Below are positions 12,558 through 23,239 of a stretch of 64,000 bases of DNA, one piece after another. The first letter of the stretch is position 1. Every line of letters begins with the position of its first letter. Made by a program: the position numbers and the translations under genes. Under the pieces are notes generated by a model. The model was given only the letters and a program-made list of their open reading frames with translations. It searched no databases and was not told the origin of the DNA. Source of the DNA: Ipomoea triloba (Eukaryota; Streptophyta; Magnoliopsida; Solanales; Convolvulaceae). Location of the stretch: assembly GCF_003576645.1 (NCBI RefSeq), contig NC_044917.1, positions 4,722,161 through 4,786,160 on the forward strand. The letters are read 5' to 3'.

Positions 12558-12674
12558 ATCCTAATGCCTGAGAATCCAAGAGCTACGACTGTATATTTGT
12601 TATTCGTGAGTTCACAAATCGGAGAAGAAGATCGTCATAACCGCCACAACACAAACAATTCAAATTCACTGTTT

Positions 12675-12677
<3 letters not shown>

Positions 12678-12755
<78 letters not shown>
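12678..12755. repeat. TA dinucleotide microsatellite
   Basis: About 38 uninterrupted TA units lie between the FAR1-like start codon and the right end of the MULE, so in its promoter or leader. A reading frame of repeated Ile-Tyr passes through it and is an artefact. Confidence 0.95.
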
Positions 12756-12757
<2 letters not shown>

Positions 12758-12893
12758 GAAGTTAACGGAGGAAACGGACGTGATTCCCAAAATAACGTCC
12801 ACTTACTGCCTAATGGACAATACGACGACGTTTTAATTCCTGGCGCATAATGCTACGTCCACCACGGTGCATGGTATAATTTGCGAGCAACAA

Positions 12894-14588
12894 GCTACTT
12901 AGCTAAAAATCTTCTTTATTTATTGGGCATAAAATACGTGGCATAAAATACGTGGCATATAGCCCTAAAATGAGAAATCGGTATGAGTATTGGTCATAAA
13001 TTTAATTTTTGTTAATATTTTTTGGATTGAACAAATTACATAGAGTTTCTTTTTTAGTATTGTTTACTTCTTTTTATATAATTTATGAATTATTATATAA
13101 AAATAATATTTATCTGAGGGAAATGGTTGGTTTGAGGGAGTCCCGGTCTAATGGTGTGACGAATTGAAAGGTGATATTTTGACAGTTTCACCGGCACATG
13201 CAGGTCGGCAAGTGCTTCTGACAACCTAACTCTTGTCTCTGGAAGTCTGGATAATGATCAAATCCCTGCTGACACCCCAACTTCCACGTGCCATTTATTT
13301 GATACACCCTATTAATATAAAATAAATAAATAAAATAGAGTACGATGGTATTGTAGGATTTTACAGTATCGTTGTTGACGTTACTATCAACATGGTACGA
13401 CGTGAAAAATGCACATATTTATGCATTGTCCAAAAGGCAGGACTCCATAATTTAATGTATCAGGTCAAAATCTACCAATTTCCGAAACCCAATAGGATTA
13501 AAGAAATGATGTTGCTTAACCGACCGCTTCTGTTTGATTCATACCGCGCCACGAGTTATCCGCAAAACCCATCAAATCATTTTTTTTTTCTTTTTTCTTT
13601 TTTCTTTTTTAAAACACGAGGAATACAAACCGTTATTATTTGAGAGTTTATATTACATAGATTTTGTTTAATATAATAACTCACAAATCATACAATAAAA
13701 TGTAAATCGATTGTCCTCGAGACTTAGTGTAGTTGGTTCGTTGCTTGACTTGAAGATTATGACTAAAGGCGACAGTGTGGAGTACGAATCCAACTGGAAA
13801 CATACATATATAGAAAAAGGTCCAAAGATGCTGAAAGATATGAATTGGATCCATTGTGCGCCCATAAAAACTAGGATTTTACCTCCGATCCGCATTCCGC
13901 AGTAACTTTTGGGAGGGGCATGTAGGCTTAAGACTAGTAAAGGCGAAGTTGTGATCACCTAAGTTTTTAATTTTGTTTTATATATAAGTAAATTAGTTCA
14001 ACCAAAAGAATATTAACCATAATCAAAATTGTGACCATCCAAATACAAAAATTATGTTTCACCTAAGACCACCAATCAAGTTGGTTGGGCAATTGGTTTG
14101 GTAACCAATCAAATTCCACTCCATGTAGGAGTTATCTTTTGATATTCTTAGTTCGGACTGATCAACGATTATATACTACTATACCTACGATGATTTACCT
14201 TCTTGTATATTTTGTCGACTATAATTCTAAAGTGGTATCTACTTAAAGTGCACATTCGAATAGTGACTACAAACTTTTACATAATTAAAGAATCATGTTT
14301 CATCTACTCTAACAACCCATTTTGAAGATTGAAATAATCATCGATTTTTGATGCGGAAAATGCCACATTTGTCTCACCAACTACAAAAACTAATGTTGTA
14401 GTTACTTTCATAATCCCACTTACTTGTTTTTTAACGTTTTTTTTTTTTTCCTATGGATGGATTTAGTCAAAGAAAATGAAGTTTTCACGTGACTTGAACG
14501 TAAATAAGCAGACTATTGACACAAGGAACCGAAGGAAGGTGAAGCTGGCATACGTGGTAATAAATGAAGAAATGGAAAATGACATTAA
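12894..14588. other. AT-rich intergenic DNA
   Basis: No coding gene recognised. A SINE-like remnant is listed separately at 13,700-13,960. The remainder has short AT-rich text and a T/C-rich run at 13,579-13,610. Confidence 0.6.
13700..13960 (+). repeat. possible tRNA-derived SINE remnant
   Basis: TTAGTGTAGTTGG (near 13,725) resembles an RNA polymerase III A box, and GAGTACGAATCC (near 13,778) resembles a B box, about 50 bp apart as in tRNA-derived SINEs. The body ends in T-rich text near 13,960. No target duplication was found, so this is tentative. Confidence 0.35.
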
Positions 14589-14598
14589 TTATTGATAT

Positions 14599-15200
14599 GA
14601 GTTTTTTCCACTTTTGGTACTATGACTTTAGTGTTTCCGTCAATTTAGGTACACGACTTTCATTTTGCCACTTTTAGTCCTTGACTTTAATTTTTTTGCC
14701 ACTTTTAGTCCTTGACTTTGATTTTTTTTCCACTTTTAGTCCTTTCGGCCATCCGAGCGACAACTTTTAATCGAAATCAACAAATTGTTATGCCATTAAG
14801 GGTAAAAGTGTATTTTGATAAAGTTCTAAATATATTTATAAATAAAATCAGATAAAAAATAGGAAAAAGAAACGTTATTTGCTTGTTCTGCTTCGCTTTT
14901 TAAGCAACAACTTTTAATCGGAATCAATAAAATGTTGTGTCATTAAGTGTAAAATTGTCTATTGATAAATCTCTAAATACATTAAACGTTATTTACCCTT
15001 AATGGCACAACAATTTGTTGATTTCGATTAAAAGTTGTCGCTCGGATGGCCGAAAGGACTAAAAGTGGAAAAAAAAATCAAAGTCAAGGACTAAAAGTGA
15101 CAACAAAATTAAAGTCAAGGACTAAAAGTGGCAAAATGAAAATCGTGTACCTAAATTGACGGAAACACTAAATTCATAGGATCAAAAGTGAAAAAAACTC
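14599..15200. mobile_element. 602-bp MITE with about 207-bp inverted arms and 10-bp target duplication
   Basis: The ends are GAGTTTTTTCCAC and GTGAAAAAAACTC. The arms at roughly 14,599-14,806 and 14,994-15,200 are near-perfect reverse complements. The 10-bp repeat TTATTGATAT flanks both sides (14,589-14,598 and 15,201-15,210), which fits a Mutator-type transposase. Each arm contains three or four tandem copies of a 'CCACTTTTAGTCCTTGACTTT' type unit of about 21-26 bp. The centre holds a diverged direct copy (about 14,904-14,985) of the inner left arm. Confidence 0.85.
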
Positions 15201-15210
15201 TTATTGATAT

Positions 15211-16317
15211 CTCTTGCGCAATATAGGCCCAAAAACTAATTAATAGTTGAAAGTTAACTCAATAGTTTTTTTCTTTTTTAGTACTACTGACTTTGTTATA
15301 ATATAATATCGGTTCATAGCTACTTTCTCAACCTATTGAAACACAAAGAATTAACACAATTGTTTAAAAAAGTAAATAAACAAATTAACTGTAACTATAA
15401 ATTTGAATATTTGACTAAAACTCTAAAATTAGAGCAAATGTACCTATTTTTGACATCAAATAAGAACAAATGACTTATTAGTTGAAATGACAATGGTTTG
15501 ATTCAAACTAAATCAAACCTTACATACGGTTTTAGTTTTGATTTAGAACCTAATCCATAAGGTTCTCTTTTCAGTTTCTAAAATATAAGAATCAAAACCA
15601 GCAAAAAATAATAATAATACTAAATGATTTAAAATTTTAAATTAAGTGTATGTTGATAATAATAATAATGTTATTTTTATTGTTATTGTGTTTAAAATAA
15701 AATTCTAAAATTTGATATTAAAGTTGTTTTAAACTTGCTTTAAAAAATTCTGTAAAAGTTGTCATTAGATAATTTTGAAACTGTTTAATTGAAAAGCTAA
15801 AAAAATCTTTAAGTTTCTTGAAATATAAAATTAAGAATTAGTGGTTCAAAATAAAAATTGCACTATAGTGATCTTTTATTGTAAGTGATATATATTTTTC
15901 ATTTAAAAATACGATGTCGACATTGTAAAATATTCATAAAAATATATATACTTTTATTGAGTTTTCAACTGTTACCTATATGTTCATTTTCGAAGCATTT
16001 ATGGTTAGACTTTTTAGCAACGTAGTCGTGGAAAATTGACTCCCCTCCCTCCTCTTTTTCCTTCTTTCTTCTTTCACAAAAATAAAATAAAAATAAATTA
16101 TAATATGAGTATATCAGTATATGTAAACACCATACATTAATGGATGTGACTAATTAATAATATTGACCTGACTTGAGTTTGACAGTGTCTGATGTTGGAC
16201 GAAATTAAATATCTTTCAATTAAGGTTGGTCCAATAATATGAACTTGGCTACATCAGTCATATATATATATATAAAATTTGATATTGTATTGGTGGTTAA
16301 AATCTTTGTATGCTGAA
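15211..16317. other. AT-rich intergenic DNA, nothing recognised
   Basis: AT-rich with ATAATAATA tracts (near 15,610-15,670) and a short TA run at 16,261-16,272. No coding or structural signal was found. Confidence 0.6.
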
Positions 16318-16328
16318 TGATAAAGTTT

Positions 16329-16589
16329 CGCAATTTTTACTGTGGACCACGGTCCACAATGGATTGTGAACCGCGTATCAAAACGATATCGTTTTGATTA
16401 ATGAAAACAGACGGATGAAACGGTCTCTATTCTGCGCAATTGCAGTTTCTTTTCAACACAACTACAGTATCAGTTCAACATAACTGCAATTCCAAACGAA
16501 TGATGGAACGGTCTCCGTTCCGCGCAACTGCAGTTCTCTTTCAACATAACTGCAGTATCAGTCATGACCATGGTCCACAGTATAACAAC
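16329..16589. mobile_element. 261-bp MULE-type MITE related to the 9-kb element ends
   Basis: Left end CGCAATTTTTACTGTGGACC; right end (reverse strand) GTTGTTATACTGTGGACC. The 11-bp repeat TGATAAAGTTT flanks it at 16,318-16,328 and 16,590-16,600. The subterminal palindrome GTGGACCACGGTCCAC parallels GTGCACCACGGTGCAC of the larger family, and AAAACGATATCGTTTT parallels AAACGACGTCGTTT. The interior is two diverged direct copies of about 80 bp containing GAACGGTCTC and GCGCAACTGCAG. Confidence 0.8.
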
Positions 16590-16710
16590 TGATAAAGTTT
16601 GGTGTTGGCTCGAAACGGCAAACTTGATTTATTTTTTCATGGATCTGAGGTAAGTTCATTGTGTTCAAGATATAGCTTGGCGAAATTGGAAACTTGGATT
16701 ATTAAAAGAA

Positions 16711-17467
16711 GGCAAAAACTTGTGTGAGACCGTCTCACCATGATACGGGTCGGGTCGGGTTAAGATGCAAATGTAACACTTATATGCACAAATGCCATAC
16801 TTATATGCTCAAATGTAATACTAATCAGGAATAAAATTTTTGTTACTTATTATGGTAAATGTAATACTTTTAGGGAAAGTACAATACTTTTACATTTCGA
16901 TTTAAAAGTATTACATTTTTTCTCAAAAGTATTATATTTGCCCTTATAAGTGAGAGGCACTTGTCAACATTACTTATTATGAAAAATGTATTACTTTTTC
17001 TCTTATAAGTAACAAAAATTGTATTTTTGATTAGTGTTATATTTGAGCATATAAGTGTGAGACTTGCACATTCACTCAAACACATTCACATATATTCGTA
17101 GTGCAGTCAAACACATTCACTCAAGGATCACTTCTTGGTCGTCATCCATTATTCATGTCTATCGTGAGGGAAACAGGGTTGCGGATGCTTTAGCTTTAGA
17201 GGGGTTGCATCGCACATCTGCCACTTTATTTTCATCTTTTAACTCCCTCCCTGATAAAGTTAAATTGGCTTTGCTGTATGACTTTCGGGGCTTTGCTGCC
17301 TCCCGTTCTTTTCGTTATTAATATATTATCCTTTTACCAAAAAAAAAAAAAAAGTGTGAGACTTGCACATATAAGTATGACATTTGCATGGTGTTTTGAC
17401 CCGACTCGACACGTCTCACGAATAAGGATCCGTGAGACCGAGACGGTCTCTCACACAAGTGTAATCC
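16711..17467. mobile_element. GTGAGAC-type MULE-like MITE, copy 1, carrying a nested LINE
   Basis: The perfect 9-bp duplication TTAAAAGAA flanks it (16,702-16,710 and 17,468-17,476). The ends contain ACTTGTGTGAGACCGTCTCA and its inverse ACGGTCTCTCACACAAGT. The interior alternates TGTAATACTTTT and AAAAGTATTACA, making a fold-back. Without the nested LINE and one target copy (299 bp) it would be 458 bp, close to copy 2 at 26,723-27,171. Confidence 0.85.
17072..17353 (+). mobile_element. 5'-truncated LINE 3' end (RNase H fragment) with 17-bp target duplication
   Basis: The perfect 17-bp duplication GTGTGAGACTTGCACAT lies at 17,055-17,071 and 17,354-17,370. The insert ends in TTTTACC and 15 A. 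It encodes the end of a LINE RNase H domain, with the motif VYREGNRVADALA, and a stop at 17,319-17,321. It is a typical truncated insertion of a plant L1-type LINE. Confidence 0.88.
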
Positions 17468-18234
17468 TTAAAAGAAATGAAATTAAAAAAAAAAAAATAG
17501 GATAGGATATGGTATTGTGTGCTGGTCCAATAGAAAACGAGTAAGTTATGTATATATGAATTTGGCAATATATGTGTCGAATTGTACTTGGAAATCTGAG
17601 TGGCCAATGAGGTTGAAGATTACTAATAAATCGCAGCCATTTATTTAAGATATAAATTGCAGCAATTTAATATATAGTGTAGGGTGATTAGGATATCACC
17701 ACCAACATTTCTTTTTCCTTATCTTGGGAGGAAATTAATAAAGCTAGATAATTTCTATTGCATGGTGTTTCATTTGCAAAGTAAATGATATTTTTAACGG
17801 GTTGAGATACGAATGAAATAGAATATGAATATGGTTTTTTTGGTTTGATTTAGAAACAAAACAAAATCTTTTAATATTTAGTTTAAGATTGTACGCCATA
17901 ATGCCATATAATATATATCGTATTAAGATAGTATTATTTCGAGTGAGTATTGATAGTTGTGTGTCCTCAACAAGCCATCCAAACAATGGTAGTCAAGGAT
18001 TTGATTAGCGTGACTTGTCCTTGTAGGATATCTACTAGTCAATGGAGGTCACATTTTTTTTTTCTTTTGGATCTCCCCTCCTACCAATCGAGACATAGAG
18101 TTTGAGAGATCGATATTAGGAAGACAAAATAAAGAGTTAATATTGAAAAAAAGATGTGATTTTCATGTACAATAAGCATTTTTAATACTAATGCAACTAA
18201 TTACTAACAAAATAAGATAATAATTCTTCAACAT

Positions 18235-18253
18235 GTTTTCAAAAAAAAAAAAA
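18235..18253 (+). mobile_element. tail-only LINE insertion (19 bp) with 13-bp target duplication
   Basis: AATTCTTCAACAT occurs at 18,222-18,234 and 18,254-18,266. Between the copies is only GTTTTC followed by A13. The tail type matches the LINE remnant ending at 28,161 (GCTTTC then A9). Confidence 0.65.
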
Positions 18254-19815
18254 AATTCTTCAACATAATTCGTTCTTGAATTTGATGATGCCACGCGTTG
18301 AGTGCAACTTGCGTTGGGCGCATAAATTTTTTTGTATTCTTTTTTTGTTGGCAGACTTATTTATTTATATTTTTCTCTCTTCCCCCATCTTTTATTTCTT
18401 ACTTTGTTATTCACACCTACAAAAATTTCTAAAATATTACAACAATTACATATGCTCTAAGAGAAAAATATATTTTTTTTAAGGTAATATTTATCTCTTG
18501 ATTCTGATGAAATTGACAAGTGTCAGGCAGGAGTAAAAGGAGTGTTCCCGAGGGAATCATTTCGTGGAGCAGTGGAAGGAGACAGAAAACTCATGATTTA
18601 CATTGAAATGGTTTGGTTTCACTTTATTAAATTAAGAAAATATATATCAATTCTCAAATTTTACTTCAAACTTCTATTCTCACATTCAAACTTTACTTAC
18701 ATGATAGAGAGTAAAATATTTTATTATTATTTGTCATATTAGTAAAAAAAAAAAAGAGTAAATACTTAAAATAGTTTCTAGACTATAACATAATTTACAA
18801 ATAAGTCCTTAGCTATCAAGTTTAGCAAATTAAATTCACAAATGAACTTGAGATCGTTTGTTTAATTCCTGAACTTTTAAATAAAGTAATTTCCTTGGCA
18901 ACTGCAACTTCTCGTAGCTCTCCCTACTTTCTTGATTGGGCTTTTTCTTGCTCTGACTAATATTATTATTAATAATGGAATATTATTCCATCACAACCTG
19001 AGAGAAACATAATATACATCTACCTTTTTCGGGGGCTTGCAGAGTTGCAGATTGTAAAAATAGCTTGGCTAACTCAGCAACTCACGCATTGAAAAAACAT
19101 CAATAGAAAGTATGGAATGCGCTTATGCGCCCTAGGGAAACAATGTGCTTCAAAGAAAAAATCTCTCTCTTTTACTTACAAAGAACATGCGAGAACACAC
19201 TAAGTTGTTATGACGAACCGTATTTAAATAAGGTGAATGATCCTATCTAAACAAGAGGAAACACCTAGAAATCTAGGGTTAATGAAATTACGACACCTGA
19301 CCAAAATTTTACACTCTTTTAAGTTTTATAACTCCATATATCATTTTTCTGCAAAAATAAAAAACAAAAAACACATATATCATTTTCCTTCACATAAAAT
19401 AACACTCACCAAATACATCAAATTCAATCAAATTACCAATATCGCCTTTGCCCACGTGCTTCTACCCAGTCCAAAATACTCCCAAAGTCAAAATCTTGCA
19501 ACCCCACTCATTCAGACTTGTATATAAAATATTATTATTTTACAAAAAAAAAGAGTAAAATATTATTTTTGATATGTAAACTATATAGTAGTGTTTTTTT
19601 TACTCAAAATGCCAATTGAAAACATTATTTATCAAAACAATTGTATTAGCGTTTTAGCCAAGTGTATTAAAGTGATCAAATCTTTTATTTTTTTGGTGGT
19701 CAAGTAATATACGTACCAAATAGTCGATAAGAAATCAAGTGATTAATTCCCACAAAATAAATCCGATGCAAGTCTGCAATGCGGAAATTCGGTTGCTCAT
19801 CTAATCTAATCTTTT

Positions 19816-19821
19816 GTTTTC

Positions 19822-19850
<29 letters not shown>
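19816..19850 (+). mobile_element. tail-only LINE insertion with A/TA tail and 9-bp target duplication
   Basis: TAATCTTTT occurs at 19,807-19,815 and 19,851-19,859. The insert is GTTTTC, A9, then a TA run of about 20 bp. The start is the same as the insertion at 18,235. The TA run may have expanded from the tail after insertion. Confidence 0.5.
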
Positions 19851-19854
<4 letters not shown>

Positions 19855-22489
19855 CTTTTAAAATTTGCAGATAATGTACAAAATATTTTAAATACTTTTT
19901 GCTTTAAAAAAAAAATCTAGTACTCTACGCGGAGCTAAAAAATGCATGTTCACTCAAAGTCATATCATACCAATTTAATACAAATGGCTAAAATTTTCTT
20001 TAAAACTTTTTGGACAAATTATATAATTAAAGAACACTTTTCACATGAAAGGGGTGGATTCGAACCTCTGTAGAAGCAATACTCCCTTGGAAGATTTTGC
20101 AATTGGACCAAAATATACAAACTAGTCATCAACTGGGAGGACCGGTAACTTTTGATCTAATTGCACAAATTGAGCGGTTAAGTCAATTGCATTTTTTGAA
20201 TTAGATGATCTGATTACATTTTTGTGTATGATTGAATGACTTATTTGATCTTTATTCTTAAAATTAAATTTTGGATTTTCTTGGGAAAAAAAATCAGAAC
20301 AATGGTTGCTCTATTGTTTCACTTTTTTTTTTTCTTTTTAAGTATTATCCAAAGTAAAATCACAAGATAAAAGTTAAAAATAAATTGTATTTGGATATAA
20401 AAACAAAACATAGCTTTCGACGCTGCAAGTTTGAAAGAGACATGATGAACAAAGCTGGGTCCTCCCTCCATCGGTCCAGAAAGAGCACAAAATTGTGTGT
20501 ACATTGCACATTAACATTCCGTTCACAGAGTTGTCCCAAATATTAAACCCTGGATTTCTTTGTCAATTGTCTTAACAACAGCAACATCCAAGAAACTTAT
20601 CCTTAATACGATAAAAAGAAAAATCTAGATTGGAGTCAGAAGTCACAACTGAATATTGCATTAAGATATTGTACATTAATATTCATTCATATGTTAATAT
20701 ATATTAATACCCATTTAAGTGTTTTCTTCGTTGAGTCTGTCGTACTTAATATTCCTAATACAGTTTATCTCTAATATCTGATTTGTGAATATAGTTTGAT
20801 CAAAGTACATTTTTAGATAGTAATTACATGTTTCACTCGTCGCTCAAATATATATATACACACACATTCATTTATGACATGTTTTGGTAGCTTGTAGTTG
20901 TAATTCAACTACAATCTAATCCTTTGCGGAACACAACTACATTACTTGATTGGAGGGAGTTGCAATTTTCTCCTTTTGTGGAATTGAAATTCATATAGCT
21001 CCTCACATGAAATTCAATTTCGGCGGTGAATGGAAAGGAAAAAAAAAAAAGAAAGAAAAAGAAAAGAAGAAGAAAACTACAACATTACCCTTTATTATTA
21101 TTATTATTATTATTACACACGGGCATTTTAGTTTTTATATCATTTATTCCCTTTAAATTCATAGTAATACTATTCATGCCTATCAAACAATGTAATTTGA
21201 ATTCATACTTTATATTTTATTATCATATTATTCTTTTTCCATAAAAATGATGGAATTACAATTCTTTTTTTTCCATTAATTCCTTCTTTCCAACCAAACG
21301 TCGTGTTAGACATTTTAGTGAGCGGATGAAGGAGAGGCACTACTGAAATTTTTTTGATTTCCAACTATCAAAAAATGGTCGAAAATTAAAGGGTTTCCGT
21401 TGTGAAACAAGCATTTGAATCACTCTTGAGGTGATTTTACACTGTACTAATTGTAATTAGTTAATTTAATTGTTATACTTTTATGGAGTGTTTGATTGGA
21501 AAGAAAATAATTGTTTTGGAAATGAAATTCCTAGAATTTGAGGAAATTTTTTAATGTTATTTGGTTCATGGAAAAATGGTTTTCATGGGATTTAAATTCC
21601 TCAAATTGGAGGAAAATAAATTCACACCTTTGCTTTGGTATTTTGTTGTCCAATGTTAGTGGGAAGAAATGTTATATAATGAGACAAAATTATTATGTGC
21701 ATATTTGTTAATTATTATTGTGTAGAGTTACATTAATCTTTATACACATTATTCATTGAATCAATGTTTCAATAAACTAAATAATAGAATTAATATTTTT
21801 AGTGAAATTTAAATTATGTATTCCTCAAAATTATGTACTTTATTCATGTAACTGTCTAATATGAGTATATTGCTTTATGTTTACATCGAGTGTGAGATTT
21901 TTTATACATTTTCTTAAAATTTCATATTCATCCTGTTATTGTTATTATTAAATAAAATAATAGATATATAGTAGCTTATAGTTTGACACAAAATCAAACT
22001 TCATTGGTCTTCAATCCAAAATTTTTACTATTAGAAATTATATTAATATTCATTTTTAAAGACGTAGACTAGTTTAGAGCCGTATTCAATCAAAACTTTT
22101 ATAAAGTTTTAATGACTTTAAATGGTTGAATTTGTGCCAAGCACCTTATGCTCAGATGACAGAGTAGTGACTCTATCATATGGAGGTTTTGAGTTCAGTG
22201 ATATTAAGATTGACAAACTTGGTGGTGTGACTTCAACAGTTCAACTGATAAAAAAAAGTATAGAACATATACTACTATGTAATATAGTGAATAGTATTAA
22301 AAAAAAGTTTGAATTTTATCGAATATTTTGACACTTTTCGCAGAAAATAAGCTTGAAACATATTTATCGCAACATTCTGTGTTATGTAAAAAAATAAAAA
22401 AAAAATAAAAATAAAAAAAAAAAGAAATCAGGAAATTCCGTAGAGAAAAGCGATCATCGGCCCTGATATCACACATACACGCACACAGC

Positions 22490-23239
22490 TAAAGAATTGA
22501 AGAGAGTGTTTTCGCGTGGAGTAAACGTACTTGAGAAGTTTAAATACTCTCTCTCTAATCTCTATCTCTCTCGCTTTCTCTTTCTTCTCTCTACTCTCTC
22601 ATAGATTGCGCAAAATTCGCGGTGTCATTTTCCCGGAAAAACTCAGACGACACGGTTCAGTTACCATTGTATTCGAAGACAAGTCTTTCGTTTTTCTCCA
22701 GCTTGAGTTATCTTCAAGGGAAAATTTGGGCTTCTCACTTGACTTGTGGGTTCAGTTCAGATAATCTTGCCGGAATCTTGGATTTCCGATCGCCGGAATG
22801 TCGTTTCAACTCACTCACTAGAGAGCGACGCTACAAATTACTGATTTTTTTTTATTTGTTCTTTTTTAAAACATAAAGCCAAGAGTTGCGATTTTTGGTA
22901 AATAGTTTTCCAATATTTAAAAAAAAAAAAAAAAAAAAAAACTAGCTTCTTCTCCTTTTCTCTCGTCGTCCATGTATATAGACTGATAGAATCCCGTAAA
23001 TTTCTCGTTCACTTTCTCTTCCTTCACCAATAATTTTTTTTTTCCTAATTTTTCCTCGCTGTTTTTGGGGTCCTCTTCTTCGTGTCCTCTGTTCTTTCTT
23101 TTGGTTTCCTCTGTTTTGCAGAGCTTGAAGAGAGAGAAATTGCGTCTCTCTTTCTCTCTCTCTCTCTCTCGCTCTTTCTCTCTCATATTCTGCGCTTTCT
23201 CCTTTGTAATTTTCGCGTGTGGTTTGTCGCTCAAGATTC
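22490..23239 (+). promoter_or_regulatory. probable leader of the DUF789 gene, pyrimidine-rich
   Basis: CT-rich text at 22,545-22,600 and 23,140-23,190 and an A22-type run at 22,920-22,941 precede the ATG at 23,240. CT-rich tracts are common in plant core promoters and leaders. There may be a 5' UTR intron ending at TTTTGCAG near 23,120. The transcription start is not determinable here. Confidence 0.4.

Larger units (their letters stand above)
3879..12884. mobile_element. 9,006-bp Mutator-like element (MULE) carrying Ulp1 protease and FAR1-type transposase genes
   Basis: The element is flanked by the perfect 9-bp duplication GAGCAACAA (3870-3878 and 12,885-12,893), the size typical of Mutator insertions. 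Its ends are inverted: left GCAATTGTTATACC, right (reverse strand) GCAAATTATACC. Imperfect similarity continues for about 60 bp, including a CACC(A/G)(C/T)GGTG block and an AAACG-CG-CGT block. Inside lie two convergent genes, an Ulp1-like protease (+) and a FAR1-related transposase (-). Both are damaged, so this copy is probably not autonomous now. Non-coding DNA is packed with TTCTGTGTATT repeats. MULEs carrying Ulp1-like genes are known from Arabidopsis (Kaonashi) and melon (CUMULE); I infer this is a relative. Confidence 0.9.
17477..22489. other. repeat-rich intergenic DNA, no gene recognised
   Basis: About 5 kb with no convincing gene. It includes tail-only retro-insertions at 18,235-18,253 and 19,816-19,850. 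A repeat end near 18,350-18,480 (CTTATTTATTTAT...ATGCTCTAAG) is shared with 32,690-32,800. A tRNA/SINE-like B box lies in reverse near 20,050 (GGATTCGAACCTC). A TTTGGTTCATGGAAA segment is near 21,560. The poly-purine and (ATT)n tract at 21,030-21,115 gives spurious open frames. Confidence 0.55.

Noticed and set aside
12552..12836. Open frame with repeated Ile-Tyr
   Set aside because: It is the TA microsatellite read in frame, on the strand opposite to the FAR1-like gene.
20046..20110. Possible tRNA gene (reverse-strand GGTTCGAATCC box)
   Set aside because: No acceptor stem or cloverleaf can be folded; at best it is a SINE relic.
20950..21244. Lys-rich and Ile/Leu-rich frames
   Set aside because: They arise from a poly-purine tract and an (ATT)n run.
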